Shown here: piece by piece, positions 1-6,950 of the stretch
Position numbering within the stretch: position 1 is the first letter of the stretch
How the letters are laid out: the number at the start of each line of letters is the position of its first letter
Source of the DNA: JBFMFH01 sp040752275
GTDB lineage: Bacteria; Acidobacteriota; Vicinamibacteria; Vicinamibacterales; JAKQTR01
Length of the DNA: 7,905 nt
NCBI GenBank assembly: GCA_040752275.1
Contig: JBFMFH010000089.1
Span: forward strand, 1-7,905
Direction: 5' to 3'
The notes under the pieces: generated by a model
The model's input: only the letters and a program-made list of their open reading frames with translations
Databases searched by the model: none
Told to the model about the DNA's origin: nothing
Translations under genes and position numbers: made by a program

Positions 1-1597
1 TGTTCGTGTACCGGGTCATCGTGTCGTAGGTGTTCCCGGGCTCGATGAAGAACCCGGTCTGGAATTCGTGCGTGCCTTTCCAGCCCGACTTGAAGTACGT
101 GATGTCACCACGAATCAGCGTCACCGATGCCGGGCCGATCGATTCGGCCGCCCGGTTGCCGCCCTCGAGGATGAGCCCCGACCCCGTGATGAGCCCGCTG
201 CTGATGCGGGTGCTCTGATAGATGTCGATGTTCGGGCCTTCGCCCTGTTCGATGCCGTTCAGCCACTCGAATGTGCCTTCGTTGTTGGCGCCCTTGTTGT
301 TGTAGCCGACGAGGAAGGTCGTCGTGAGGTTGGTGCCCCACACCGACGACAGCTTCGCGCTATAGAGGCTGCCGCCGTTGCTGTAGCCGTTGATCTGACT
401 GTAGAAATACTCCCAGTTCGACTGGCCGTTCGTCCGGTCGTTCTGGTAGAGCACCGACAGCTCGTGCGCCGTGCCCAGGCGCGAGGTCACCTTCACATAC
501 GGCTGCGTGCCCTCAATCTTCTGGTTGAAGAGCTTGGCGCCGGGGAAGAAGTTCTGGATGTCCTGCACCTGCTTGTCGATGCGGCTGATCGCCGTCTCGA
601 CATCGGACCAGCGGAACGAGCCGAAGAACCACACGCGGTCCTTCCTGATCGGCCCCCCGAAGGACGCATCGAGCTGGCTGACACCCGATCGTACCGGGAC
701 ACCCCCCGTCGACACGCATTCGAAGTTCGGACACGTCGAGTACCTCTGAATCTCCGTGGGCAGTTTGAACACCGTCCGGGCCGTCGAGTTGTCGCCGTTC
801 AGCCGGGACTCGAGCGGCTGGTACGCGTACCCCGCGGTCCCCCGGAACTGGTTGCCGCCGCTCTTTGTGATCACGTTGATCGCCAGGCCCGTCCCCATCG
901 GCGTCGAGGCGTCAACCCCGCCCGTCTTGGTCTGGATGTCCTGGATCATGTCCGAGCCCATCTGGATGTAGGTGAGCTGGAAGTCGTTGTAGTTCCCGGC
1001 CTGCATGCCCTCCAGGTTCGTCACGTGCGCGAAGTGCTCCGTGGCATGCCCGAAATACACCATCCGTCCCGACCCATCGTCGAAGGGTCGCGAGTGGACA
1101 CCCGGCGTCATCTCGAGGAAGTCCGTCCAGTTCTTGCGCGCCGCAATCGGCATCTGCTTCTGGAACTCGCCATCGATGTTCAGCACGTTCGACGGCTTCG
1201 ACACTTCGATCATCGGCGACTCGCCCGACACCGTGATGGTCTCTTCGAGTGCACCGATCTTCAGCAGGACGTCCACGCGGAAGGTGGCGCCCGCGCGCAC
1301 CAGGATTCCCTCCTGGCGAAACGTGGCGAAGCCTGTGAGCTCCGCCGTCACCGCGTAGGTGCCGGGGGCCAGGTTGACCAGCCGGTAGGTGCCCGATTCG
1401 TCGCTCACGGCAACCGCCGGGGCAATCGCGTCCGGGCTGGTCGCGGTGATCGTGACGCCGGGCAGGGCTCCGCCCTGCTCATCCTTGACGGTGCCTCGCA
1501 GACTCCCCGCTCCGGTCTGGGCAAGTGCCGGCGCCACAGCACCGGCAGCCACGCCCAAGACGAGCGCCAGAACAAGACCAAGATGACGTCCCCCCAT
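1..1597 (-). CDS. Oar-like TonB-dependent receptor, N-terminal part (C-terminus outside window)
   Basis: Outer-membrane active-transport receptor, probably for a large or oligomeric substrate taken up with TonB/ExbBD energy; substrate unknown. Reading from 1597 leftwards gives 532 residues without a stop. Residues 1-26 are a signal peptide ending in APALA before QTGAG. Residues about 31-115 are a carboxypeptidase regulatory-like beta-sandwich (GSLRGTVKDEQGGALPGVTI, then ESGTYRL and LAPGTYAVTAELTGF). EETITVSG (118-125) resembles a TonB box, followed by a plug domain (about 126-250, ending GLAINVITKSGGNQFRG) and the first barrel strands (ASFGGPIRKDRVWFFGSFRW at 311-330). This order is typical of Oar-like receptors, which are usually around 1000 residues, so about half is present. 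The start is supported by AGGAGG at 1602-1607, four bases upstream. Two cysteines (289, 294) could form a disulfide in a surface loop. The long plus-strand open frame across it is an antisense shadow. Confidence 0.93.
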   Translation of the reverse strand, partial: MGGRHLGLVLALVLGVAAGAVAPALAQTGAGSLRGTVKDEQGGALPGVTITATSPDAIAPAVAVSDESGTYRLVNLAPGTYAVTAELTGFATFRQEGILVRAGATFRVDVLLKIGALEETITVSGESPMIEVSKPSNVLNIDGEFQKQMPIAARKNWTDFLEMTPGVHSRPFDDGSGRMVYFGHATEHFAHVTNLEGMQAGNYNDFQLTYIQMGSDMIQDIQTKTGGVDASTPMGTGLAINVITKSGGNQFRGTAGYAYQPLESRLNGDNSTARTVFKLPTEIQRYSTCPNFECVSTGGVPVRSGVSQLDASFGGPIRKDRVWFFGSFRWSDVETAISRIDKQVQDIQNFFPGAKLFNQKIEGTQPYVKVTSRLGTAHELSVLYQNDRTNGQSNWEYFYSQINGYSNGGSLYSAKLSSVWGTNLTTTFLVGYNNKGANNEGTFEWLNGIEQGEGPNIDIYQSTRISSGLITGSGLILEGGNRAAESIGPASVTLIRGDITYFKSGWKGTHEFQTGFFIEPGNTYDTMTRYTN

Positions 1598-1612
1598 AGA
1601 CCCTCCTCGGCT

Positions 1613-1650
1613 GCGCAAACGGGACCCCTGGCAGCAACGACCTGATGCCG
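1613..1650. repeat. Imperfect direct repeat, copy 1 (just upstream of the receptor's ribosome site)
   Basis: This segment matches 1755-1793 in the same orientation with small gaps. Shared blocks in order are GCGCA, AACGGGACCC, AGCAAC and TGATGCCG. The two copies bracket roughly 100 bases inside the gap between the serine hydrolase and the TonB-dependent receptor. Copy 1 would lie in the receptor's leader transcript. It may be a duplicated regulatory site or the remains of a small duplication; the sequence does not decide between these. Confidence 0.5.
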
Positions 1651-1714
1651 CAGCACCCGCGTCAGGACAGAGATGTGGACGAATAGGGGTCCCCCGGTGG
1701 AGGGACTCTACGGC

Positions 1715-1729
1715 CGGCACGAGGTGCCG
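1715..1729. promoter_or_regulatory. Perfect palindrome, possible operator upstream of the TonB-dependent receptor
   Basis: CGGCAC GAG GTGCCG is a perfect 6-bp inverted repeat with a 3-base centre, about 120 bases upstream of the receptor start. On the minus strand it is followed four bases later by TAGAGT (1705-1710), which matches the sigma-70 -10 consensus at 4 of 6 positions; no good -35 is visible. A dyad just upstream of a -10 would suit a repressor or activator site. This is inference: short GC palindromes are common in DNA of this composition. Confidence 0.25.
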
Positions 1730-1754
1730 TGCATCATCCAAGGACAGTAGCGCC

Positions 1755-1793
1755 GCGCACAACGGGACCCTAGCAACCTCCCCGTTGATGCCG
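1755..1793. repeat. Imperfect direct repeat, copy 2 (just after the serine hydrolase stop)
   Basis: Partner of the repeat at 1613-1650. It begins four bases beyond the serine hydrolase stop codon (1797-1799, minus strand). Within it AACGGG (1761-1766) pairs with CCCGTT (1781-1786) across a 14-base loop, a weak hairpin downstream of the hydrolase. There is no T-run after it, so it is not a convincing intrinsic terminator. Confidence 0.5.
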
Positions 1794-1796
1794 TAC

Positions 1797-2897
1797 TCAA
1801 TCCTCGGGGGTTGGCCGAGACCGGTTCGCGGACCGGCCGGCCGCCTCCAGAACGAGCCTGACGAGTGCGCCGAACTCTCCGGCGCTCACCGCGTGGCCCT
1901 GGATGTCGGTGTTCACCCGGTGCACGATGACGAGGTCATAGGTGGGGATCACCAGGATGTAGTGGCCGCCGGCGCCCCGCGCCGAGTAGCTGCCCGCCGG
2001 CAAGGTGACGCCTGGCAGATGGCGTCCGTCGACCGCGACCCACCAGAGGTACCCGTAGCCGCCGGACGCACCGGCATCGGAGTACGATGCCGTGCTGTCG
2101 CGTACCCAGTCGGCCGGGACGATCGACCGGTTCCTCCACGTGCCGCCGCGCAGGAAGAGCAAACCGAATCGCGCCATGTCGCGCGCGGTCATCCGGAACG
2201 GATACGCAGGATAGACCGAGTCCGGCCCCGTCACATACGCGCCATCGGCGATGCTGTAGTCCTGCATTTCGAGTGGCCGGGCAATCCTCGACTCGAACTC
2301 CCGATAGATGCTGCTCTTCGCGGCGCGCTCGAAGATGGTGCCGAGCACGTTGAAGTCCCAGTTGTTGTAGTACCAGAACGTGCCGGGTTCGTGACTCCAG
2401 CGGGCCGGCCGCGCCGCCTTCATGGCCGCCGTCTCGTAGAGCGCTGGGTGGTAGACGCCGGATCTCGCCTTCAGAAGATCGTGGACGGTCGCCCTCTTCT
2501 CGGTGGCCGTCAGCGAGGGTTCGTTGTCGTCGATCCCCATCTGCTCCATCGTGGCAGCGAGGTCGATTCGGCCCTCGCGTACGTGGATGCCGTACATGGC
2601 GCTCAGAAAGCTCTTCCGGATCGAGTGGATGTTGAACTTCTTCGCCGTCTCGCCCCATTCGTCAACAACGCGGCCGTCACTGACGATCATGACGGCAGCC
2701 GTGTCGATGGTGGCGGCGTAGTCACGGGCGGCCTTCAGCTTTTCGCGCGACCAGCCGGCTTTCTCGACGTTCGAGATCGTCTTCCACGTCTTGCCCGGAT
2801 AGGTCTGTGCCTGGGCCGGTGGCCCGGCGAGCACCAGCGCCAACACGATGAGCAGGCACACGCGCACCCCGAGGGACGAACGCAGCAACGTCTTCAT
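1797..2897 (-). CDS. Exported serine hydrolase, class C beta-lactamase/penicillin-binding fold
   Basis: A 366-residue periplasmic or secreted serine hydrolase of the broad family that includes class C beta-lactamases, DD-peptidases, esterases and 6-aminohexanoate-dimer hydrolases. Residues 1-30 form a signal peptide ending AQA before QTYPG. The nucleophile motif S-x-x-K is SIRK (Ser92, Lys95). The second motif is YNN in WYYNNWDFNVLG (Tyr177 to Asn179). LLKARSGVYH (141-150) and MARFGLLFLRGG (241-252) are standard landmarks of the fold. The third motif is RGAGGHY (307-313) instead of the KTG of true beta-lactamases, which points to an amidase or esterase rather than antibiotic resistance. Substrate unknown. 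It follows the CapA-like gene after a 60-base gap on the same strand and may be co-transcribed. The ribosome site is weak (GGGGG at 2903-2907). Confidence 0.92.
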   Translation of the reverse strand: MKTLLRSSLGVRVCLLIVLALVLAGPPAQAQTYPGKTWKTISNVEKAGWSREKLKAARDYAATIDTAAVMIVSDGRVVDEWGETAKKFNIHSIRKSFLSAMYGIHVREGRIDLAATMEQMGIDDNEPSLTATEKRATVHDLLKARSGVYHPALYETAAMKAARPARWSHEPGTFWYYNNWDFNVLGTIFERAAKSSIYREFESRIARPLEMQDYSIADGAYVTGPDSVYPAYPFRMTARDMARFGLLFLRGGTWRNRSIVPADWVRDSTASYSDAGASGGYGYLWWVAVDGRHLPGVTLPAGSYSARGAGGHYILVIPTYDLVIVHRVNTDIQGHAVSAGEFGALVRLVLEAAGRSANRSRPTPED

Positions 2898-2915
2898 GTC
2901 AACCCCCGACTTTCC

Positions 2916-2958
2916 ATTGCGGATTGTGGATCGCGCGGCTCATTCCGCATTCCGCAAT
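2916..2958. repeat. Heptad-based inverted repeat (hairpin) between capA-like gene and serine hydrolase
   Basis: Arms 2916-2930 and 2944-2958 pair over 15 positions, with one T-T mismatch and one T-G wobble, around a 13-base loop. Each arm is made of 7-nt units: ATTGCGG, ATTGTGG on the left and ATTCCGC, ATTCCGC on the right. The right arm reaches the first base of the CapA-like stop codon (complement 2958-2960). No T-run follows on either strand, so it is not a standard terminator; it could stabilise the upstream 3' end or cause partial attenuation between the two genes. Confidence 0.6.
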
Positions 2959-4325
2959 CACCGCGTCACCTCAATCCGCCCCACCCCGTCTCTCACCGAT
3001 ACGGTGGTCCCGAACTCTACCGACCGCTTCGCCGCGTTGTCGAGGATCTTCTGTGCCAACTCCCCAGTCGCCAACTGTGGGCGGCCCCGAACGCCCAGGG
3101 GCTGACCGAAGCCCATCGTCACGGGGTAGAGCGTGATGTCCATCAGCGCCTTCCCGGACCAGCGCGGCAGCGCAAGCAGTCCTTCCCACACCTCGCTGTC
3201 GGCGACGAACCCCCGCCGGCCGCCTCCCGACCTCGCATCGGCGAAGTCGGCGCCGTGCTTGTCCACGCCCAGGTCGTAGCGCTCGTAGTTCTCCGCCGGG
3301 AGCCTGAGGACCGTGTCGTTCTCGAACAGGAAGTCGCCGAGACTGTAGAAGATGGCCTTGCCCTTGTAGAGCTCGATCCCGCGGATGACATGCGGCCCGT
3401 GGCCGGCCACGACGTCGGCTCCGGCATCGATCATCGCCCTCGCGAACGTGATCAGGAAATCGGCGGGAGCCGTCCGACTCCGGCCGCCTTCGTGTCCGTG
3501 AATGCTGACGATGGTGTAGTCAGCAAGGCGGCTCGCGCTGTTGACGACAGCCGCGATCTCGGTGATGTCTTCCGCACGGGCCTCGGTGCGGGCCGACGGC
3601 GTCTCGCCGACCTGGAAGCGGGCGCGGAACGCCGTCAGCGAATCCCCTTGGACGGGCGCGTTCAGCCCGAGCGCCCGGACCGTCGCGCGCAGCTGTTCCA
3701 GTTGCCCCCTCGTGACGACGTAGGTCGTGCTGAAACGCAGGGGATTCAACCCGGGGCGGGCAGGCATGTCGCCGCGGCTGCGGCTCGCCCGGGCATGGTC
3801 GGGGAATGTCGAGGCCACTGACACGAGCGCGACGCGGCCGCCGGGCGCGTCAAAGAAGCGGGCCTCGCGCGCTTCCATCAGGCTGTTGCCGACACCAGCC
3901 TGCACGAGCCCGACCTCGGTCACATACCTGGAGGTGAGCTGCATTCCCAGGACGCCGTAGTCGCCGGTGTGGTTGTTCGCGCGCGAGACGAGGTCGAAGC
4001 CGAACCACACGAGATCCTTGACGATCGCCGGATCGGCCCGCATGTAGGTACCGCCGCTCTCGTGCATGGGATACGGCTCGTAGTCGTGGAACAGCATCTC
4101 GAGGTTCGTGAAGGCGGCATCGGCCCCGCGCACGAGATCGACGAGCTTCAAGAACGCGGGCTCGGTGCGGCCCGCGACGTGCCGGGTGATGATGGAGTCG
4201 CCCGTGAGCGCCACGGTGAACGGCCGCCCGCCGGCCGTCGCCGGCTGCGCCTGACTGGCCGGATTGACGACGGTTGCGACAACGACGACGACAGCCAGCA
4301 TCGACCGGACAAGGAACGCGCGCAT
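2958..4325 (-). CDS. CapA/YwtB-family exported metallophosphatase-like protein
   Basis: A 455-residue protein of the CapA family (poly-gamma-glutamate capsule protein, calcineurin-like metallophosphoesterase fold). Visible family motifs in order: TGDS (41-44), TNLE (73-76), ANNHTGDYG (116-124), SIHGHEGG (274-281, where many members have HWG), GADVVAGHGPHV (302-313) and FYSLGDFLF (327-334). The Asp, Asn and His residues of these motifs would bind metal. Residues 1-27 look like a cleavable signal peptide (ASQA before QPAT), so it is probably soluble in the periplasm rather than membrane-anchored like Bacillus CapA. An upstream ATG would give 555 residues, but I chose ATG 4323-4325 because GGAGG lies five bases ahead and the signal peptide follows directly. 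No capB or capC homologue is visible, so a true polyglutamate role is unproven; several CapA relatives have other, unclear roles. Confidence 0.9.
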   Translation of the reverse strand: MRAFLVRSMLAVVVVVATVVNPASQAQPATAGGRPFTVALTGDSIITRHVAGRTEPAFLKLVDLVRGADAAFTNLEMLFHDYEPYPMHESGGTYMRADPAIVKDLVWFGFDLVSRANNHTGDYGVLGMQLTSRYVTEVGLVQAGVGNSLMEAREARFFDAPGGRVALVSVASTFPDHARASRSRGDMPARPGLNPLRFSTTYVVTRGQLEQLRATVRALGLNAPVQGDSLTAFRARFQVGETPSARTEARAEDITEIAAVVNSASRLADYTIVSIHGHEGGRSRTAPADFLITFARAMIDAGADVVAGHGPHVIRGIELYKGKAIFYSLGDFLFENDTVLRLPAENYERYDLGVDKHGADFADARSGGGRRGFVADSEVWEGLLALPRWSGKALMDITLYPVTMGFGQPLGVRGRPQLATGELAQKILDNAAKRSVEFGTTVSVRDGVGRIEVTR

Positions 4326-4330
4326 GCGGA

Positions 4331-4335
4331 CCTCC
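4331..4335 (-). promoter_or_regulatory. Ribosome binding site of the CapA-family gene (decides the start)
   Basis: GGAGG on the minus strand, five bases before ATG at 4323-4325. It favours this start over the longer frame that begins 300 bases upstream, inside the divergent glycosyltransferase gene. Confidence 0.75.
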
Positions 4336-4351
4336 AGGAGTGAGTGCGGGC

Positions 4352-4381
4352 ACGATACCGCAGGAGCCTGGATCCTCGCAA
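4352..4381 (-). promoter_or_regulatory. Putative sigma-70-type promoter for the CapA-family gene
   Basis: On the minus strand TTGCGA (4376-4381) and TATCGT (4352-4357) are separated by 18 bases; each matches the consensus at 4 of 6 positions. Transcription would start near 4345 and give a leader of about 20 bases containing the GGAGG site. The spacing and position relative to the gene are good, but housekeeping promoter rules are poorly known for this kind of organism. Confidence 0.35.
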
Positions 4382-4425
4382 CGCCGCGCCGCGCGACCGC
4401 GGCCGTGTGGCGCGCCCGGCTCTTG

Positions 4426-6678
4426 ATGGTAGATTGGGCAGGATTGAAGCCGCGCAGGGAGCATCGCTCGGGCGACGGACATGCCGCCAGGTGGGGGACT
4501 GGCGGTGGGGCGAGCGGCGCGCCAGCGTCTGAGATTGGCGCCCCCCACTCCTGGCGGCGAGGGCCATTCGCCGGCGTCTGGCCGCTGCTCGCCGTCGCGG
4601 CTACCGCATTCGGCGTCAAGGCCATCGTTCTGGCGCACCTGGGCAGTCATCCTCTCCTCCAGCCCCTCGGGGAGCTCGACACCGCCTTCTACGTCGAGCT
4701 TGGACGCAAGGTCGCCTCGGGCGGCGTGCTGGCCGTGACCGAGTCCTTCTTCGTGGCTCCGCTCTACGTGTACTTTCTGGCCGTGATCTTCGCCCTTGGC
4801 GGCACGATCGAGACGGTGCGCTTCGTCCAGATTGTGCTCGGCACGTCGGCCGTCGGCTTCATCTATGTGGCCGCACGCCACTGGTTCGGCTCGGCGGCGG
4901 CATTGATCGCGGCAGTCCTCGCCGAGCTGACCGGCCTATTCACCTTCTACGAAATACTCATTCTGCCGGCGGCCCTGGATTCGTTCCTGGTGGCCATCAC
5001 GCTGGCATGCGTCACGCTGGCCAGGCGGCGCTCGCATTGGTGGCCATGGGCCGCCGCTGGACTGACGAGCGGTCTGTTCGTCTTGAACCGGCCCAACGCC
5101 CTGCTGTACGCGGTGGTTCTCGCCATGTGGCCCGCTCTTCTGTGGTGGCGAGCGAGATGCCGCCGAACCCCAGGTCCACGCGCCGTCCACCTCCTGGCTC
5201 TTCCAGCCGCCCTCCTGATCGTGATTGGCGCCAACGCCTTCCGGAATCACGCGGTATCGGGCGAGTGGGTCCTGGTCTCGTCGCACGGCGGGCTGAACTT
5301 CTACATCGGCAACGGTCCGGACGCCGACGGCACATACAGCCGCATCCCCGGCATCACGCCATCGATTGCCGGCCAGGCTCGGGATGCCAAGCGGATGGCG
5401 GAGATGGCTACGGGCCGGGAGCTCTCCGCCGGTGCTGTTTCGGCCTACTTCTACAGGCGCGCGTGGGCCTGGATCGTCGACCATCCGGCTGCGGGCGTGC
5501 GGCTGTGGATCAGAAAGGTCTCGCTGCTGCTCAACCGCGTGAACGCGCCGCTCAACTTCAGCTACGCGTACTACAGCGAGCAATCTGCGGTGCTGCGCGT
5601 ACTGGTTGTAGGACCGTGGCTCCTGCTGCCAATTGGTCTTGCAGGGTTGCTGCTCGGGCAGGCTCGTCGTGTGCGCGATGGGTACTGGATGTGGGCTTCA
5701 TTCGTACCGCTGTACGGGGTGTCAGTCGTCGCGTTCTTCGTATCATCCCGGTACCGGATGCCCCTGCTCGTGCCTCTCTGCGTGACGGCTGCCGGTGCGC
5801 TCGCCTGGGGTTGGGAACAGGTGCGGGCCCGGCGCGTGAAGGTGCTGCTGTGGCCGGCCGTCGCCGCGGCCGGCGTGGCCGCGATCGTGCACTGGCCGCT
5901 GGGCCTCGATGACGGGCGCGGTTTCGAGCAGACGCGCCAGGCGGTCTGGTTCATTGAGCAGGGCCGCTTCGACGAGGCGCGCGACTACGTGGCGCGCGTT
6001 GCGCGGGTTCACAAACGTCCAGGATTGCTGCACTACCGGGTGGGACTGGCGCTGGCAGGAGCGGGCCGGTTCGATGAGGCGATCCCTCAGTTTCAGCGGT
6101 CGATGGAGCTCGACGCCACCCAGCTCGCCACACGGTTGGAGCTCGGCCAGGCGCTGGTCGTGACAGGTCGTGCGGGCGAGGCAGTGTCTCATCTCAGCGC
6201 CGCCGCCCACGGCGGCGAACGCGTCGAGGTGGCGGCGCCCTGGCTCATTCGGGCCCTTGCGGCCAGCGGCAACCGCCAGCGGGCAATCGCATTGATCGGC
6301 ACATGGCCGCAGACCATCGCAGAGTCCAGGCCAGAGACAGCCCTGGATCTGGGGACAATGGCGCTGGAGCTCGGATCGCCGCCGGCATCCGAGCGCTGGT
6401 TGCGCCTCGCCACAAGCCGCTTGCCGGCCAGCGCGGAGGCGCACGAGAATCTCGGAGTCGCGCTGTTGCTGCAGGAGCGCGTCCATGAGTCGATCGCATC
6501 ACTCGAAGCCGCCCGGCGTCTCGATGCCCGGCGCACCAGCGCCAGGCTCAATCTGGCCGCCGCCTACGCTCGTGCGGGACGCGTGGCCGACGCACGTGCT
6601 GAGGCGGGGGAGGCGCAACGCCTCGATCCCACCGAACCGCGGGCGGCCGCGCTACTGAAGGCGCTCGGAGGACGGTAA
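4426..6678 (+). CDS. GT-C fold membrane glycosyltransferase (GT39/ArnT-like) with C-terminal TPR domain
   Basis: A 750-residue inner-membrane protein with about 12 predicted membrane segments between residues 52 and 490. It likely transfers a sugar from a polyprenyl-phosphate donor to an envelope acceptor. The first outside loop carries the acidic motif GELDTAFYVELGRKVASGG (Glu83, Asp85), expected to be catalytic in GT-C enzymes, followed by APLYVYFLAVIFALGG (111-126), a family hallmark. GGLNFYIGNGPDADGTY (288-304) and SSRYRMPLLVPL (440-451) are further landmarks. Residues about 504-746 are TPR-like helical repeats, clearest at GRFDEARDYVARV, GRFDEAIPQFQRSMELD and the last two units, which probably bind a partner or the acceptor. 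The start is uncertain: ATG 4426 has no ribosome site; GTG 4405 and TTG 4444 are in frame, while longer in-frame starts overlap the divergent CapA-like gene. The first 45 residues are polar, Gly-rich and partly encoded by an inverted repeat. Confidence 0.88.
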   Translation: MVDWAGLKPRREHRSGDGHAARWGTGGGASGAPASEIGAPHSWRRGPFAGVWPLLAVAATAFGVKAIVLAHLGSHPLLQPLGELDTAFYVELGRKVASGGVLAVTESFFVAPLYVYFLAVIFALGGTIETVRFVQIVLGTSAVGFIYVAARHWFGSAAALIAAVLAELTGLFTFYEILILPAALDSFLVAITLACVTLARRRSHWWPWAAAGLTSGLFVLNRPNALLYAVVLAMWPALLWWRARCRRTPGPRAVHLLALPAALLIVIGANAFRNHAVSGEWVLVSSHGGLNFYIGNGPDADGTYSRIPGITPSIAGQARDAKRMAEMATGRELSAGAVSAYFYRRAWAWIVDHPAAGVRLWIRKVSLLLNRVNAPLNFSYAYYSEQSAVLRVLVVGPWLLLPIGLAGLLLGQARRVRDGYWMWASFVPLYGVSVVAFFVSSRYRMPLLVPLCVTAAGALAWGWEQVRARRVKVLLWPAVAAAGVAAIVHWPLGLDDGRGFEQTRQAVWFIEQGRFDEARDYVARVARVHKRPGLLHYRVGLALAGAGRFDEAIPQFQRSMELDATQLATRLELGQALVVTGRAGEAVSHLSAAAHGGERVEVAAPWLIRALAASGNRQRAIALIGTWPQTIAESRPETALDLGTMALELGSPPASERWLRLATSRLPASAEAHENLGVALLLQERVHESIASLEAARRLDARRTSARLNLAAAYARAGRVADARAEAGEAQRLDPTEPRAAALLKALGGR
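4483..4558. repeat. Branched inverted repeat at the 5' end of the glycosyltransferase gene
   Basis: GCCGCCAGG (4483-4491) pairs with CCTGGCGGC (4550-4558), and TGGGGG (4492-4497) with CCCCCA (4542-4547), giving 15 bp with a 2-base bulge on the right arm. Inside, CTGGCG (4499-4504) pairs with CGCCAG (4520-4525). The whole could fold as a stem with a side hairpin. It may be a REP-like or MITE-like element that became coding, or a leader structure if translation really starts later. High GC makes pairing easier, but the long matching arms are more than I would expect by chance. Confidence 0.5.
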
Positions 6679-6680
6679 GA

Positions 6681-6866
<186 letters not shown>

Positions 6867-6879
6867 AATCCAACAGAAC

Positions 6880-6920
6880 GGGACCGGGGATTGGGGACCC
6901 AGTCCCCAATCCCGAGTCCC
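6880..6920. terminator. Strong GC-rich hairpin between convergent genes, possible terminator
   Basis: GGGATTGGGGAC (6887-6898) pairs perfectly with GTCCCCAATCCC (6902-6913) around a 3-base loop. Five further pairs (6880-6884 with 6916-6920) follow a 2x2 internal loop. It lies 31 bases beyond the stop of the minus-strand receptor. On that strand it is followed by a loosely T-rich stretch (GTTCTGTTGGATTCT), not a clean T-run. It could stop transcription from either side; the plus-strand side has no T-run. Confidence 0.45.
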
Positions 6921-6935
6921 GAATCCCGAATCCCG
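6904..6935. repeat. Second heptamer repeat, consensus CCCGAAT (minus strand GGGATTC)
   Basis: Four consecutive 7-nt units on the plus strand, CCCCAAT, CCCGAGT, CCCGAAT and CCCGAAT, followed by a partial CCCG. The first units form the right arm of the hairpin at 6880-6920, so the hairpin seems to have arisen from heptamers meeting an inverted copy. This type of GGGATTC heptamer run is familiar between genes in several GC-rich bacteria. Confidence 0.75.
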
Positions 6936-6950
6936 TCTGGCGAAGCTCCC

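Noticed and set aside
68..1645. 525-residue open frame on the plus strand
   Set aside because: It lies antisense to the TonB-dependent receptor, is Arg/Val/His-rich in the manner of GC-rich shadow frames, and has no recognisable domain.
1797..2897. Beta-lactamase conferring antibiotic resistance
   Set aside because: The fold is shared but the KTG motif is absent and the context is not resistance-related; a hydrolase of unknown substrate is the safer call.
1785..3821. 678-residue open frame on the plus strand
   Set aside because: It runs antisense across the serine hydrolase and most of the CapA-family gene, both of which have clear motifs and signal peptides; composition is typical of a shadow frame.
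4326..4625. N-terminal extension of the CapA-family gene to 555 residues
   Set aside because: It would overlap the divergent glycosyltransferase gene and bury the signal peptide inside the protein; the start at 4325 has a good ribosome site.
3850..4881. 343-residue minus-strand frame over the divergent region
   Set aside because: It overlaps the CapA-family gene in another frame and the glycosyltransferase antisense, with no domain or ribosome site.
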